Of a stretch of DNA of 64,000 nt, positions 17,101 through 23,975 are shown piece after piece; position 1 is the stretch's first letter; each line of letters begins with the position of its first letter. Under the pieces are notes generated by a model that worked only from the letters and a program-made list of their open reading frames with translations, was not told the DNA's origin and made no database searches. The position numbers and the translations under genes are program-made. Source of the DNA: Halobacillus yeomjeoni (GTDB lineage Bacteria > Bacillota > Bacilli > Bacillales > Halobacillaceae); NCBI RefSeq assembly GCF_020171525.1, contig NZ_JAIVAI010000001.1, forward strand, positions 434,001-498,000, written 5' to 3'.

Positions 17101-19779
17101 CGAGGTGGAAGCACTGTCTCCACAATTGTACTTCAAGTAAAAGAACCGGAAAACGAGCTTCCGATTGTTGAAAATTATACTGTTGAGACAAAAGAGAACC
17201 AATCATTATCGGGAATTGTAGAAGCGAGAGACCCGGAAGGTACCGATTTGATTTATAAGTTGGGTAGCGATGCAGAAAACGGCGAAGTTGAACTTAAAGA
17301 CAATGGCAGCTGGTTTTACACTCCTGACTCCGGATTTGTCGGAAAAGATCAGTTCAAGATCAAGGTGACTGATGCTCGTGGCGGCTCTTCTATTTCAATG
17401 ATTAACGTTGATGTCACAGATCTGGATACAAAAATCATTATTGATGGAGGGGCTGAGCTGAAATCTGCAGATCGTACTCCTTTGGTATCCGGGACAGCAG
17501 AAGCACCCAAGTTCTCTCAAGTATCCATTGAAATTCTAAACTCGGATGGAAAAATGGTATTGAAGGATTATACAAGCATCCTGAATGGAACATGGAGTTA
17601 TATGCTTGAGAAAGAGTTGGCTCCGGGTTCTTATGAAATTGTAGCTACCCTCAAAAGTGAGGCAGATGAAAAGCTTAATAAAAGTGTACAGGCACTTGAA
17701 GTTGAAGAATCCAATGTTTCTTTAAAATTGACTTCCAGTCCAAAAGCTATTGTAGGGGATGGGAAGACAAAAGCTGTACTAACAGCGATCATTAAAGATG
17801 GCAATGGAAACCCGGTCAAAGGGGAAAGGGTGAGTTTCAGTTCGAAGGCAGGAACTCTAGTAAACTCTGAAGCCACCACAAACGATGAAGGAGTAGCCGT
17901 GGTAGAGTTGATCTCTCCGGATTTGAGCGGAACTATAGAAAGTCAGCAAAAGGTGATCAGTGCCAAAGTGTCCAACCCTGATAAAAATTTATACGGAGAA
18001 AGTCAGATTGTTGTCCAATATGTTCCTGCTTCGGTCAGTGGTGTAATCATTGATTCATCGTCGAAACAACCGATCCCAGGGTCATTGATTGAAGTACGGG
18101 AAGACTTTAACGGAGATGGTGTGATTGATTTTGAAGCGACTGCAGTAACGGACTCAGAAGGGGCATACAGTATAGCAGTACCATATGATAATTGGGATTA
18201 TACGTTGAACGTTACGGCTTCCACAACTTTAGATGGGAAGAAGGTTCCCGTGAATTATAGCTTGAAGGCAAAGGTAGGTGAAATCAAAGGCGTAGGAGAA
18301 AATATCAAATCTGAAAAAACCATCTCCGGTCAAGTATTCTTTTTGAACAGGGAAACCAACCTTCCTGAAGAAATGGACAATCAAGGGAAGGATATCAATA
18401 TTAAACCGGTGGTTTTGAATTCGGGTGATGATGACCTTGAAATCAAGGTGGATAGGAACGGAAAATATGTCATTACCGGTGGCCAAAAAGGAAAATCTTA
18501 TGATGTCATGCTGAATGTTGAGGTGGAAGGAGAAAACGGTGAAAAGCAGCTTATGGTAGGTAAGAAAATCAAAGTTGATATACCTGAGGATGGAATTTCT
18601 GAAGTCCAAACGACCTTGATCGATCCATATGGTGTTGTTACCGATGAGGAAACGGGTCTTCCGATTGAAAATACGACAATGAAGCTTTATTGGGCAGATA
18701 CGGAATTGAACCGGAACAAAGGTAGAACGCCACATACTTTAGTGAACCTACCAATATTGGATGGTTTTGCACCGAATGATAACCGTGTCCCACAAATTAC
18801 GAACAGCAAAGGTGAATATGCCTGGATGGTATTTCCGGATGGCGATTATTACATCATTGCTGAGAATGAAAAGTATCACACTTACGATAGTCGCGCAGAA
18901 GGCAGAAATGTCAGTGCGAAACCGGGCGAGGATAGCTATATTAAGGATGGCGTCATTCACGTTGGTCAAGATATTGTCGAATATGACTTTTCCATGAAAG
19001 CTTTAAGTGATGATGAAGACGTGAATCATCCGCCAAGTTTCAAAGACTATCAGTTCACAGTCAAAGAAAACACAGTCTTGACCGAAAAAGTCACAGCAGA
19101 AGATCCAGATGGGGACATGCTTGCTTACAGCCTATATAAGAAGCCTTCCCATGGAAGCTTGACTTTAAAGGATAAGGGAACATTTACTTACGTTCCCAAA
19201 CCGGGATTCAGTGGCCTGGATGAATTTATTCTGCGTGTTGAAGACGAACATGGTGAGGTTTCTGTTTCTACCGTCAAAGTCACTGTAGAAGGGAATTCTT
19301 TACCGGATGCTCCGGGTAACGAAATATTCTTAGAGACTTTCTCTGGTAAGACGATAAGTGGAAATTTAAAAGCTTTGAACATCATAGATCCAGTTACGAT
19401 TGAGTTGAAACAGCCGGAAAATGGTACCGCAGATGTCAGTTTGTCCGAAATGAACTGGGAGTATCAACCCGAGGAAGGGTTTGTCGGAGAAGATGAATTC
19501 AAGGTCCTTTACTATAATCAACAAGGGATTCTTCATACCATTGAAGTCCATGTGCAGGTACATGAAAATACAGTGCCGATCGGAAGCGATGACGAAGATC
19601 GCCAAAATACAAACCAAGAGCGAGAAGGAAATAGTGAAGATCATCATAAAGAGGATTTGGATGAGTTACCGAAAACGGGTTCAATATTTGATCGTAACCT
19701 TCTATTAGCCATCGCCAGCTTGTTTGGAAGTTTAGGAATCTTGCTGCGAAGGTTCGGTAGGAAAAAAGAGAATGAATAG
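8167..19779 (+). CDS. Giant LPKTG-anchored surface protein with cadherin/Ig-like tandem repeats
   Basis: 3870 residues. Signal peptide ending near residue 30 (NSVSA), a unique N-terminal domain (about 33-237) rich in aromatic beta strands, four to five bacterial Ig-like domains (about 238-697), 26 tandem 90-92-residue repeats (about 699-3085), another Ig-like domain, a Big_1/invasin-like domain (about 3180-3290), carboxypeptidase-regulatory/SdrD-B-like domains (about 3292-3610, with DFNGDGVIDFE), two further repeats, an acidic stretch, and LPKTG at 3834-3838 with a hydrophobic helix and RRFGRKK tail. Repeats carry D-x-DGDPL and YTP-x-x-x-Y-x-G-x-D-x-F, typical of calcium-binding cadherin-like/tandem-95 (Big_9) repeats. 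Likely a wall-anchored adhesin or spacer; ligand unknown. The next gene is a sortase. Confidence 0.95.
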   Translation: MNKKKLSTITKVGLASSLVISPLGNSVSATNSPNTSSEWDSVTFIPYVKNNGELIYDPANEPGISPDEVDFVSGYSKGSGDKPSFYIASNGTDMFFRMRLMENPYDRKGGFLSSVWFVQIAENGEHKATVGINGKSPHEDYVYVSNPKGTTVNSIYKTDSSGSHVPGTRVVEAENGQFFLDFQVPISKITEVAPSISSDSNIQLFFGTSKAANLSVINKDYMGPDRGGSYEDSASVKLSPSLTMEIPTISITSSASFDSKTPVLSGTTTKAAEGSEVELTINEKKYITTVSNQSWSIPVTDPLTNGTHTATVKVVNELNNIATTKQAIQIGKTITIDGGETRTVSSFPTTVSGTFTNDTGGSKKIEFVVKDSNGDPVSKSFKGIQVNNKTQKWSEDISLSLPEGTYTIEAVEDVKKNDNLPKATQTIVIDNQIDVSITSPADNTTSDNPFPTVTGNTDPKAEVSVFIDDQFHRTVSADDAGNWSLTLGKALAPGDHTFKAEATDDIGNKKETSVYSYKVSSLDISIINGYKVQLNDNIPTIRGRSTAPDGSEVIVKVGNRNTLTTQVKNGRWSVDINNPLDDATYSIQASVTSGGLTDSYTQELTIDSSTFVNISSPSNQAVTENKRESISGTAEPFATIGLNFNNGEKVETVFADAGGNWTYTPSSDLSLGKQDVIVTASDVNGNVKRASTSFIINTPGNSVPVIEDYNESIFKGESKSGQVTATDSDNDPLTYSKGSEPSNGTIEVKEDGTYTYTPDSDYTGTDNFTIEVSDGKGGAATSTVTIEIKEPPNKVPTTEDYSDATFKNETISGKVEGADADGDPLTYTKETDPSNGTVTVKEDGTWSYTPNTDYVGTDVFKVQVSDGKSTVTSTVTIDVKEPPNKAPTTEDYSDATFKNETISGKVEGADADGDPLTYTKETDPSNGTVTVKEDGTWSYTPNTDYVGTDVFKVQVSDGKSTVTSTVTIDVKEPPNKAPTTEDYSDTTLKNETISGKVEGADVDGDPLTYSKETDPSNGTVTVKEDGTWSYTPNTDYVGTDVFKVQVSDGKADVTSTVTIEIKEPPNKAPTTVDYSTTTFKNEAASGKVEGTDDDNDRLTYKQGTKPSHGNVTVKEDGSWVYTPTIDYVGLDSFEVLVSDGEAVVISKVTIDVKEPPNELPSVKNYSETTIKNEAVSGKVKGTDADNDPLTYSKESSPSHGTVTVKEDGTWTYTPVDDYVGEDLFKVQVSDGKAEVTSTVTIDVKEPPNQMPTVENYQKTVERNQTLNGVIEGADPDGDPLEYSKGTSPQHGTLTVEKDGKWTYTPEKDYTGTDRFTISLSDGKGGTATSTVSVTVKEPANQMPTAINYYEETEQNKPVSGSVVGSDPDKDVLTYSVEKQPSHGTLDLKDNGEWTYTPEKDYIGQDSFMVNVSDGKGGHATSTISVYVKEPVNQLPVVSNYNEEMEKNTSINGNVEGTDPDGDSLKYKKGRLPEHGEVEVTEQGRWSYTPEQDYTGTDSFTVITEDGKGGTATSTISVIVKEPVNQLPSAENSNKETEQNKSVSGKIEAIDPDKDPLTFKMKQEASQGTVVLKEDGNWVYTPDKDYIGDDSFKVEISDGKGGAVTSTVSISILEPVNQLPVVDNYNVETEQGQSVNGKVEGTDPDGDSLLFEEGKLPVHGDLKANSDGSWSYTPDPSFVGQDSFSIKASDGKGGVATSTILINVKEPVNRLPEIKNYNETTEVNKAISGKVEGTDPDGDSLVYSEASSPNHGSVNVDRTGEWTYSPNDNFIGFDSFTIEVSDGKGGTATTTVDIHIKEPVNQLPVVGNYKVKAEHNQSVNGRVSGTDPDGDSLTYSKGSSPSHGTVEIHSDGNWSYSPSNNYVGEDHFEVLVSDGKGGTATSTVSINVEPPVNLLPTVDNYTVKTELNKAVSGKVVGKDADGDPLTYSIKTSPGHGTTEVTKDGSWTYQPSTDYKGIDQFSIEVNDGKGGVVTSSITVNVSEPANHAPTVENYNMTTRENNAVSGKVSGIDSDGDSLSYTNGSGPEHGKVSVNIDGSWTYTPLQGYTGMDSFTINVSDGKGGTSFSTISINVLEPINQLPTINNHNEKTEQNHSVSGKVEGKDSDGDALTYSAGESPSHGAAEVNDDGSWTYTPQEDFSGTDSFTIQVSDGRGGVATSTILINVLEPVNNLPTVSNYNEVIFQGGHISGRVEGKDVDGDPLTYRLGKGSSHGTEEVNADGSWAYTPDKDYIGEDRFTIEVSDGKGGVTTSEVSILIKEIINHLPVVDNYNVVTEQNQPLEGKVEGSDSDGDPLLYSKAKDPEHGVVKVDEGGSWTYTPLEGYSGPDSFSVRVDDGKGGAATSTILVNVKEPVNHIPEVGNYNVTTEMNQQVEGRVIGSDTDGDLLNYSEGKGPLQGTLVVQKDGNWKYTPDQGFIGTDSFTIIVSDGKGGTKTSTISLNVMKPVNQLPVVDNYNETTLKNQALNGKIESTDPDGDELTFKLEKNPQHGIVKLEEDGTWVYTPDRSYSGPDSFGVIISDGNGGTVTSTVLINVKEPENTLPTVGNYQEETIQDQAATGKVVGEDADGDKLSYALESDPSNGKVEMSEDGTWTYTPKEGFIGTDEFTVLVKDENGGTALSTITLQVSEPENKLPTVGNYQEETIQDQAATGKVVGEDADGDKLSYALESDPSNGKVEMSEDGTWTYTPKEGFIGTDEFTVLVKDENGGTALSTITLQVSEPENTLPTVGNYQEETIQDQTATGKVVGEDADGDKLSYALESDPSNGKVEMSEDGTWTYTPKEGFIGTDEFTVLVKDGNGGTALSTITLQVSEPENTLPTVGNYQEETIQDQTATGKVVGEDADGDKLSYALESEPSNGKVEMSQDGTWTYTPKEGFTGTDEFTVLVKDENGGTALSMITLQVSEPENTLPTVGNYQEETIQDQTATGKVVGEDADGDKLSYTLETEPSNGKVEVSEDGTWSYTPIVGFTGTDEFKIKVEDTRGGSTVSTIVLQVKEPENELPIVENYTVETKENQSLSGIVEARDPEGTDLIYKLGSDAENGEVELKDNGSWFYTPDSGFVGKDQFKIKVTDARGGSSISMINVDVTDLDTKIIIDGGAELKSADRTPLVSGTAEAPKFSQVSIEILNSDGKMVLKDYTSILNGTWSYMLEKELAPGSYEIVATLKSEADEKLNKSVQALEVEESNVSLKLTSSPKAIVGDGKTKAVLTAIIKDGNGNPVKGERVSFSSKAGTLVNSEATTNDEGVAVVELISPDLSGTIESQQKVISAKVSNPDKNLYGESQIVVQYVPASVSGVIIDSSSKQPIPGSLIEVREDFNGDGVIDFEATAVTDSEGAYSIAVPYDNWDYTLNVTASTTLDGKKVPVNYSLKAKVGEIKGVGENIKSEKTISGQVFFLNRETNLPEEMDNQGKDINIKPVVLNSGDDDLEIKVDRNGKYVITGGQKGKSYDVMLNVEVEGENGEKQLMVGKKIKVDIPEDGISEVQTTLIDPYGVVTDEETGLPIENTTMKLYWADTELNRNKGRTPHTLVNLPILDGFAPNDNRVPQITNSKGEYAWMVFPDGDYYIIAENEKYHTYDSRAEGRNVSAKPGEDSYIKDGVIHVGQDIVEYDFSMKALSDDEDVNHPPSFKDYQFTVKENTVLTEKVTAEDPDGDMLAYSLYKKPSHGSLTLKDKGTFTYVPKPGFSGLDEFILRVEDEHGEVSVSTVKVTVEGNSLPDAPGNEIFLETFSGKTISGNLKALNIIDPVTIELKQPENGTADVSLSEMNWEYQPEEGFVGEDEFKVLYYNQQGILHTIEVHVQVHENTVPIGSDDEDRQNTNQEREGNSEDHHKEDLDELPKTGSIFDRNLLLAIASLFGSLGILLRRFGRKKENE
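10551..11369 (+). repeat. Three near-identical 273-bp units in the surface protein gene
   Basis: GCCGACAACGGAAGACTATT recurs at 10551, 10824 and 11097, an exact 273-bp spacing. Units one and two are almost identical at the DNA level; the third differs at a few positions. Points to recent duplication or gene conversion. Confidence 0.9.
15785..17164 (+). repeat. Five near-identical 276-bp units in the surface protein gene
   Basis: The CCGTCGG/CCGTTGG/CCGTAGG start of the unit recurs at 15785, 16061, 16337, 16613 and 16889, an exact 276-bp period. The units differ only at scattered positions (Ala/Thr after DQ, Asp/Glu before PSNG), most in the last unit. Likely to expand and contract by recombination. 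Confidence 0.92.
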
Positions 19780-19806
19780 AAGAAGACTAAGGATGGTTTT
19801 GGTTAA

Positions 19807-20403
19807 ATGAAAAAGCTTGGAGGATTGTTCATCCTCTTATCAGTCTTACTGTTTGGTTATATCGGATATGAACAACTGTATTCGTTTTACTTGGAAAAAA
19901 AGTTGTTTGCGAATACGGAAGAACTTTCGCAATCGCTCAGAAGTGAAGTTGAAAATGAAAAAAGTGAAAAAGAGATTCCCCAATATAAGGAGAACACCAT
20001 CGCTGACTTAAAGAATGTGGAATTATCGATTCCAAAAATCGAGTTGGAGACACCAGTGATTGAAGGTACATCCAGTGAAAAGTTGAGAGTAGCGGTAGGT
20101 CATTTAAAGGGGACAGGGATATTGGGAGCCATGAGCCAGAACTTTGTCGTCCTTGGCCATCGGTCCCACATCACCGGGAAGTTTTTTAACCGATTGGATG
20201 AATTATCTAATGGAGATGAATTGCTTTTCCAATCTCCTGATCAAACGTTAACCTTTCGAGTCATAGATAAAAAAATTATAGAGCCTACACAACTTGAGGT
20301 GCTGGAGCCTGTAGAGGGAAAATCGGTTGTTACACTGATTACATGTCATCCTATGTATTCCAATAAAGAGAGGTTGGTCGTCATAGGTGAGAAGATCACT
20401 TAA
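19807..20403 (+). CDS. Class D-type sortase
   Basis: 198-residue membrane-anchored transpeptidase that would cleave LPKTG-type signals and attach the preceding giant protein to the wall. One N-terminal membrane helix (residues 4-22), a charged linker, then the sortase fold with VVLGHRSH (His 118), catalytic TLITC (Cys 180) and Arg 189 in SNKERLVV. TLxTC and the HR context fit class D (the class E motif is similar). Begins 27 bases after the surface gene stop, with only a weak, distant AAGGAT site, so it is probably cotranscribed. A terminator follows. Confidence 0.9.
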   Translation: MKKLGGLFILLSVLLFGYIGYEQLYSFYLEKKLFANTEELSQSLRSEVENEKSEKEIPQYKENTIADLKNVELSIPKIELETPVIEGTSSEKLRVAVGHLKGTGILGAMSQNFVVLGHRSHITGKFFNRLDELSNGDELLFQSPDQTLTFRVIDKKIIEPTQLEVLEPVEGKSVVTLITCHPMYSNKERLVVIGEKIT

Positions 20404-20461
20404 ATTTATAAATCTATCTTTTAACAACGATTTAAAACCGTTAAGCATCTATTAGTCTTTG

Positions 20462-20497
20462 GGGCAGTTCCTATTTAGGGACTGCCCATTTTTTTGC
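20462..20497 (+). terminator. Terminator after sortase
   Basis: GGGCAGT (20462-20468) pairs with ACTGCCC (20481-20487) and is followed by ATTTTTTTT. Confidence 0.85.
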
Positions 20498-20603
20498 CGA
20501 AAATGTTTGTATTATTGACCGGTAAGTGAAAGATTTTTTGTTTTTCTGAAAGGAGGGATTTGAAAGTGGGGAATTGTAATTATAAGTAAGGAGGTGGGGA
20601 CCA

Positions 20604-21074
20604 ATGGAAGAATTGATTATGAGGGAAATCGATATAGAACAGGATGAAACGCTGCTTTTGAATTTTAGAGAAGATGCACAGTTCGTCAGTTATGGGAAAA
20701 CCCATTTCGACAAAAGAGCCTATGTAAACCGTTTGAGAGCAAGAATCGAACAGTGGTCTTCCGGTCAGTTGTTCATTCAAGATAGTAGTCAACCTATAGG
20801 TCAAATCGGACTCACAACACCTGAATACCAAGGGAGAACGATCGGGTACGCAAACTTATTTTATTTAATTCCAGACTATAGAGGAAAAGGATTCGGAAAA
20901 CAAATGGTTGATTTTGCTGAGGAAACCTTTAAGAAACATAAGCTTGCAGAACTTCATTTGAAAGTATCACCATCTAATGAATCTGCATTGGATTTTTATC
21001 AGCTAAGTGGGTTTAACAGAATATCTCAAAGTTATGGAGAATTTCCTAAATTGAGAATGAGGAAATTCTTATGA
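20604..21074 (+). CDS. GNAT family N-acetyltransferase
   Basis: 156-residue cytoplasmic acetyltransferase. The acetyl-CoA loop is visible as YRGKGFGKQMV (about residues 91-101), followed by the LHLKVSPSNESALDFYQLSGF strand-helix region typical of the family. Start ATG 20604 follows AAGGAGG by nine bases. A nine-codon TTG frame with its own GGAGG (20562-20591) precedes it and could be a leader, or nothing. Substrate not predictable. Confidence 0.88.
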   Translation: MEELIMREIDIEQDETLLLNFREDAQFVSYGKTHFDKRAYVNRLRARIEQWSSGQLFIQDSSQPIGQIGLTTPEYQGRTIGYANLFYLIPDYRGKGFGKQMVDFAEETFKKHKLAELHLKVSPSNESALDFYQLSGFNRISQSYGEFPKLRMRKFL

Positions 21075-21103
21075 CAGTCCTTTACATATATATTTTTTAA
21101 AAA

Positions 21104-21578
21104 GGCTCTGTTAAAGTCTGTTGTTGATATTTTAAACGATTATTCAATAGCCTACGTCTGGGACTAGATGTCGGGTCCGTTATTTACTTAGAGCATGGGA
21201 TGGGAGGGAAAACAGTCCGCTTTCTGCGGGGAACGCTAAGCCTCCTCAAACTTCGTTTTCCGGGGTCTCACCTTGTTCCTTTTTCCCGCAGGAGTCTCCC
21301 TGTTTTCCCTGCCATCCCGTTCGTAGTTGGTGTAAAGGACTTCGGTTTTGGTCTTTCTGTCTCTTCTCCTTTGAAGAGGCAGGTTTTTAGAATGGCGAGG
21401 CGAGGCGCCTGTGGGATAAAGGTACATCGTGAGATTCCGGAAGGCGCATCGTAAGGAGGCTTCACGGTACCCCACGGAAAGGGAGTCATTCTAAAAGGCC
21501 GTCTCCTACAAATTCCAGGACAGAGAGAGATGATATAAGCTCACATGTGATATAACAACACCAAGCAATAACAGACCC
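21104..21578 (+). mobile_element. MITE-like element, copy A (full length)
   Basis: 475 bp, non-coding. Left end GGCTCTGTTAAAGTCTG, right end imperfect (ATAACAGACCC), no clear target duplication. Contains two inverted-repeat modules: arms GGGATGGGAGGGAAAACAG (21197-21215) with CTGTTTTCCCTGCCATCCC (21300-21318), and a second around 21382-21500 with TTTTAGAATG / CATTCTAAAA arms. The same architecture recurs at 46898 and, inverted, at 59393. Confidence 0.8.
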
Positions 21579-21618
21579 ATTTTTCAAAGGTGAAGTTAAG
21601 TCTGTAGAAGGAGGTTTC

Positions 21619-22497
21619 ATGGTGAGATCAGAAGCAGTAATGATGGATAGGATTTTGTCATTTGCTCAGTTACATGATGAAATTCGCGGGGTGGTTATGA
21701 ATGGGTCAAGAGTGAATCCAACTATTGAACCTGACTGTTTTCAGGATTACGACATCGTATTTTTTGTGAGTAAAGTCGAACCGTTCAATGAAAAAGAGGA
21801 TCTCATCCCTTATTTTGGTGAAGTCCTCGTCATGCAGATGCCTGAGGGAGAAGTATGGGGAGTCCCATTAGGACTACATCGAGCTACATATCTTGTTCAA
21901 TTTATGGATGGTAACAGAATAGATATGCACTTTGTTTCTCTGGAAAGGATGGAAGATTTTCTGAAAGACAGTTTGACAAAAGTGCTTCTAGATAAAGGTG
22001 GTCTGCTTGAGGAGCAGCCCGAACCTGACGAATCAAGTTACTGGGTCATCCCCCCTACAAAAAAACAGTTTCAGAACTGTTGTAATAAGTTTTCGTTCTG
22101 TCTCGGATCTCATATCCCAAAAACTATATGGAGGCGGGAACTACCCTTACTAAAACAATTGATAGAATCTGACCTTCGGGAGTCATTGATTCAGATGTTG
22201 TCATGGAAGATATCTGTTGAAAATGAGAATCCTGTATCGATCGGCAAAGGCGGGAAGAAGCTTGAAGGTTTGTTATCCCCAGATGAATGGCTTCTTTTTT
22301 TAGAAACTTATGCAGGAACCAATTATAAAGAATTGTGGAATTCGCTGTCCCGGTTTTATGAATTGTTTATGGAAAGCGGGAGGGTAGTGGCGAGGGCATA
22401 TAATTTCAGCATCCCTGAAGAATGCGAAAAGGCGAAGCAATTTTTAGAGCGGGTAGAAGCTTTTGATGAATGTGGCAATCCTGACATTTTGAAATGA
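21619..22497 (+). CDS. Aminoglycoside 6-adenylyltransferase-like nucleotidyltransferase (AadK family)
   Basis: 292 residues, matching ANT(6)/AadK length. Nucleotidyltransferase motif GSR (29-31) with metal-binding DYD at 43-45 (CFQDYDIVFFV). Further family stretches: FGEVLVMQMPEGE, RIDMHFVSLE and the KFSFCLGSHIPKTIWRRELP region, where ANT(6) enzymes have an R-x-E-L-P helix. Start ATG follows GAAGGAGG by five to six bases. Chromosomal AadK of B. subtilis confers streptomycin modification; the same role here is inferred. The MITE copy A sits 40 bases upstream and may influence expression. Confidence 0.85.
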   Translation: MVRSEAVMMDRILSFAQLHDEIRGVVMNGSRVNPTIEPDCFQDYDIVFFVSKVEPFNEKEDLIPYFGEVLVMQMPEGEVWGVPLGLHRATYLVQFMDGNRIDMHFVSLERMEDFLKDSLTKVLLDKGGLLEEQPEPDESSYWVIPPTKKQFQNCCNKFSFCLGSHIPKTIWRRELPLLKQLIESDLRESLIQMLSWKISVENENPVSIGKGGKKLEGLLSPDEWLLFLETYAGTNYKELWNSLSRFYELFMESGRVVARAYNFSIPEECEKAKQFLERVEAFDECGNPDILK

Positions 22498-22576
22498 GGT
22501 ATATAAGTGAAACCTGCATATAAGTATAGAGATGCATACCTGAAATTGACACGTCTTAACAAAATTGACATACGGT

Positions 22577-22739
22577 GTTGCAGGAGATATGTTTCGTTAT
22601 GCCGGTTATGAGACGTTGACCGAAGGTGTTATATGGAACACCCATGCTTCCCTATGAAGGTACTCAGCGGAAAGCTGTGTATGCAAACGGAGGGCACCAG
22701 GATTTGCTTTTATATGCTCTTATTATAACTCATCTCTGA
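22577..22739 (+). pseudogene. Possible decayed coding remnant
   Basis: Two short frames in succession read like protein: 22577-22657 (VAGDMFRYAGYETLTEGVIW...) then, shifted +1, 22644-22739 (MLPYEGTQRKAVYANGGHQD...). Neither has a proper start and ribosome binding site, and I cannot name a family. May be a frameshifted gene fragment or chance. Confidence 0.25.
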
Positions 22740-22765
22740 GTACTGCAAAAGAAACGTATACACAT

Positions 22766-22797
22766 AAAGAAGCGCATCCAATGGGATGCGCTTCTTT
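22766..22797. terminator. Hairpin terminator at the end of the siderophore-binding protein gene
   Basis: 14-bp stem AAAGAAGCGCATCC / GGATGCGCTTCTTT with an AATG loop. Lies 17 bases past the minus-strand stop at 22814; T-richer on the plus strand, so it may serve both. Confidence 0.75.
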
Positions 22798-22813
22798 CTT
22801 TCATATGAAGAGA

Positions 22814-23785
22814 TTATTGTTCTTCGTCCAGGAAGTATTCTTCCAGGTCGTCGACCATTTTATTTGCTGCAATGTAACCGCCTGCCGTGTTCCAAATGGC
22901 ATCGCTCACCTTGTGGACATCGCCTTCTTTGGCTACTTCAAGGTTTTGGAACAATGGATCGTTCAGCCATTCTTCTTCAAGGTTAGTTGCAGCGCCGTCA
23001 CCTGGCTCATAGGTGAAGTAGAATAGAACATCTCCATCCATAGCCGGAATACGTTCTTTCGTCGCTTTTTCCATGAAATCATTGACATCTTGGGATTCAG
23101 GGCGTTCAAATCCGATTTCTTCAAGGATTACTCCTGAGAAGGAATCTTTGTGATAGATTCGTACGTGATCAGGCATGAAGCGGATGACGGATACTTTTTG
23201 GTTCAGCTTATCTCCGGCTTTTTCTGCAAAGCTGTCCAAACGCTGGTCATACTCATCGATCATTTTTTGTCCTTTATCTTCCATGTTCAATGCTTTTGCA
23301 TAAGTCATGAAGTTATTCTGCCATTCCCCTCGAAGGGTTTCAGAGAAAACGGTCGGAGCAATAGCGCTCAATTTATCGTAGACATCTTCCTGCCTCATTT
23401 TATTTCCGATGATCAAATCTGGTTTCAGTTCAATGATTTTTTCAATGTTTACATTTGTTTCATCGCCTAACACTTCAACGCCTTCCATTTGATCACTGAT
23501 ATGGTCATACCATGGATCACCGGTCCATGATTTAACGGCACCAACCGGTTTCTTACCTAGAGCAAGAAGCGCTTCTGTACCTTCGTTGGTCAAAATAACG
23601 ACACGCTCAGGCTTCTCTTCTACAGTGGTCGTTCCCATTGCATGTTCTACTGTATAAGGTTCAAACCCGTTCGCTTCTTTCTGCTTATCTTCCTGCTCGG
23701 ATGTCTCTTCAGAACCTCCACAAGCAGACAAGAGTAGCGCGAATGTGAATACTAGACTGAATAATACTATGTATTTCTTTGACAC
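22814..23785 (-). CDS. yfiY: Iron-siderophore ABC transporter substrate-binding lipoprotein (YfiY/HtsA-like)
   Basis: 323-residue periplasmic-binding-type lipoprotein; lipobox LLSAC with Cys 22. Family features: ERVVILTNEGTEALLALG, KPDLIIGNKM, and WNTAGGYIAA near the C-terminus. It starts with GTG at 23785, AAGGAG eight bases upstream. Divergent from two permease genes across a region holding two Fur boxes, exactly as B. subtilis yfiY faces yfiZ-yfhA, which takes up schizokinen/arthrobactin; S. aureus HtsA for staphyloferrin A is related. Given the citrate-type siderophore operon 4 kb downstream, that product is the likely ligand (inference). Confidence 0.88.
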   Translation of the reverse strand: MSKKYIVLFSLVFTFALLLSACGGSEETSEQEDKQKEANGFEPYTVEHAMGTTTVEEKPERVVILTNEGTEALLALGKKPVGAVKSWTGDPWYDHISDQMEGVEVLGDETNVNIEKIIELKPDLIIGNKMRQEDVYDKLSAIAPTVFSETLRGEWQNNFMTYAKALNMEDKGQKMIDEYDQRLDSFAEKAGDKLNQKVSVIRFMPDHVRIYHKDSFSGVILEEIGFERPESQDVNDFMEKATKERIPAMDGDVLFYFTYEPGDGAATNLEEEWLNDPLFQNLEVAKEGDVHKVSDAIWNTAGGYIAANKMVDDLEEYFLDEEQ

Positions 23786-23805
23786 ATGAACAACTCCTTA
23801 AATGA

Positions 23806-23826
23806 TTTTGATTCTCAATTGCAATT
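23806..23826. promoter_or_regulatory. Fur box, yfiY side
   Basis: TTGATTCTCAATTGCAATT resembles a 7-1-7 Fur site and lies just upstream of the yfiY ribosome binding site. Confidence 0.55.
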
Positions 23827-23877
23827 AGTAGATTATAGCAAAAGTAGATGTAAGTCAACCTTTTTTCAGTAATTAAT

Positions 23878-23892
23878 TGAAAATGATTCTCA
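23878..23892. promoter_or_regulatory. Fur box, yfiZ side
   Basis: TGAAAATGATTCTCA fits the Bacillus 7-1-7 consensus TGATAATnATTATCA with two mismatches. Located 84 bases upstream of the permease gene. Confidence 0.75.
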
Positions 23893-23975
23893 TATACATT
23901 GACAGTATACGCGCGTACACATAGACTGTAAGATATGAGATTTTTGTAAGAGAATGGATTTGAGAGGGTTATCAT

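Larger units (their letters stand above)
10264..17424 (+). repeat. 26 tandem protein repeats of about 273-276 bp
   Basis: Each unit begins with a Pro-x-x-x-Asn/Asp-Tyr segment, contains D-x-D-G-D-x-L about 25 residues in, a [HN]G turn, W-x-YTP and ends with SDGKGG-x-x-T/S-S-T-V/I. I count 26 consecutive units, with two more after 19024. Divergence between units is mostly high, with two young clusters listed separately. Confidence 0.88.

Noticed and set aside
10264-17424. CRISPR-like regular repetition
   Set aside because: Repeats are 273-276 bp, coding and without unique spacers; they are protein domain repeats.
20562-20591. Nine-codon leader peptide before the GNAT gene
   Set aside because: Very short; no attenuator hairpin between it and the gene.
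21190-21500. Open frames on both strands within MITE copy A, and likewise in copies B and C
   Set aside because: They arise from the GC-rich inverted-repeat modules, lack ribosome binding sites and are not kept between copies.
22498-22765. Riboswitch or attachment site after the AadK-like gene
   Set aside because: No conserved riboswitch core or direct repeats found; only a doubtful coding remnant.
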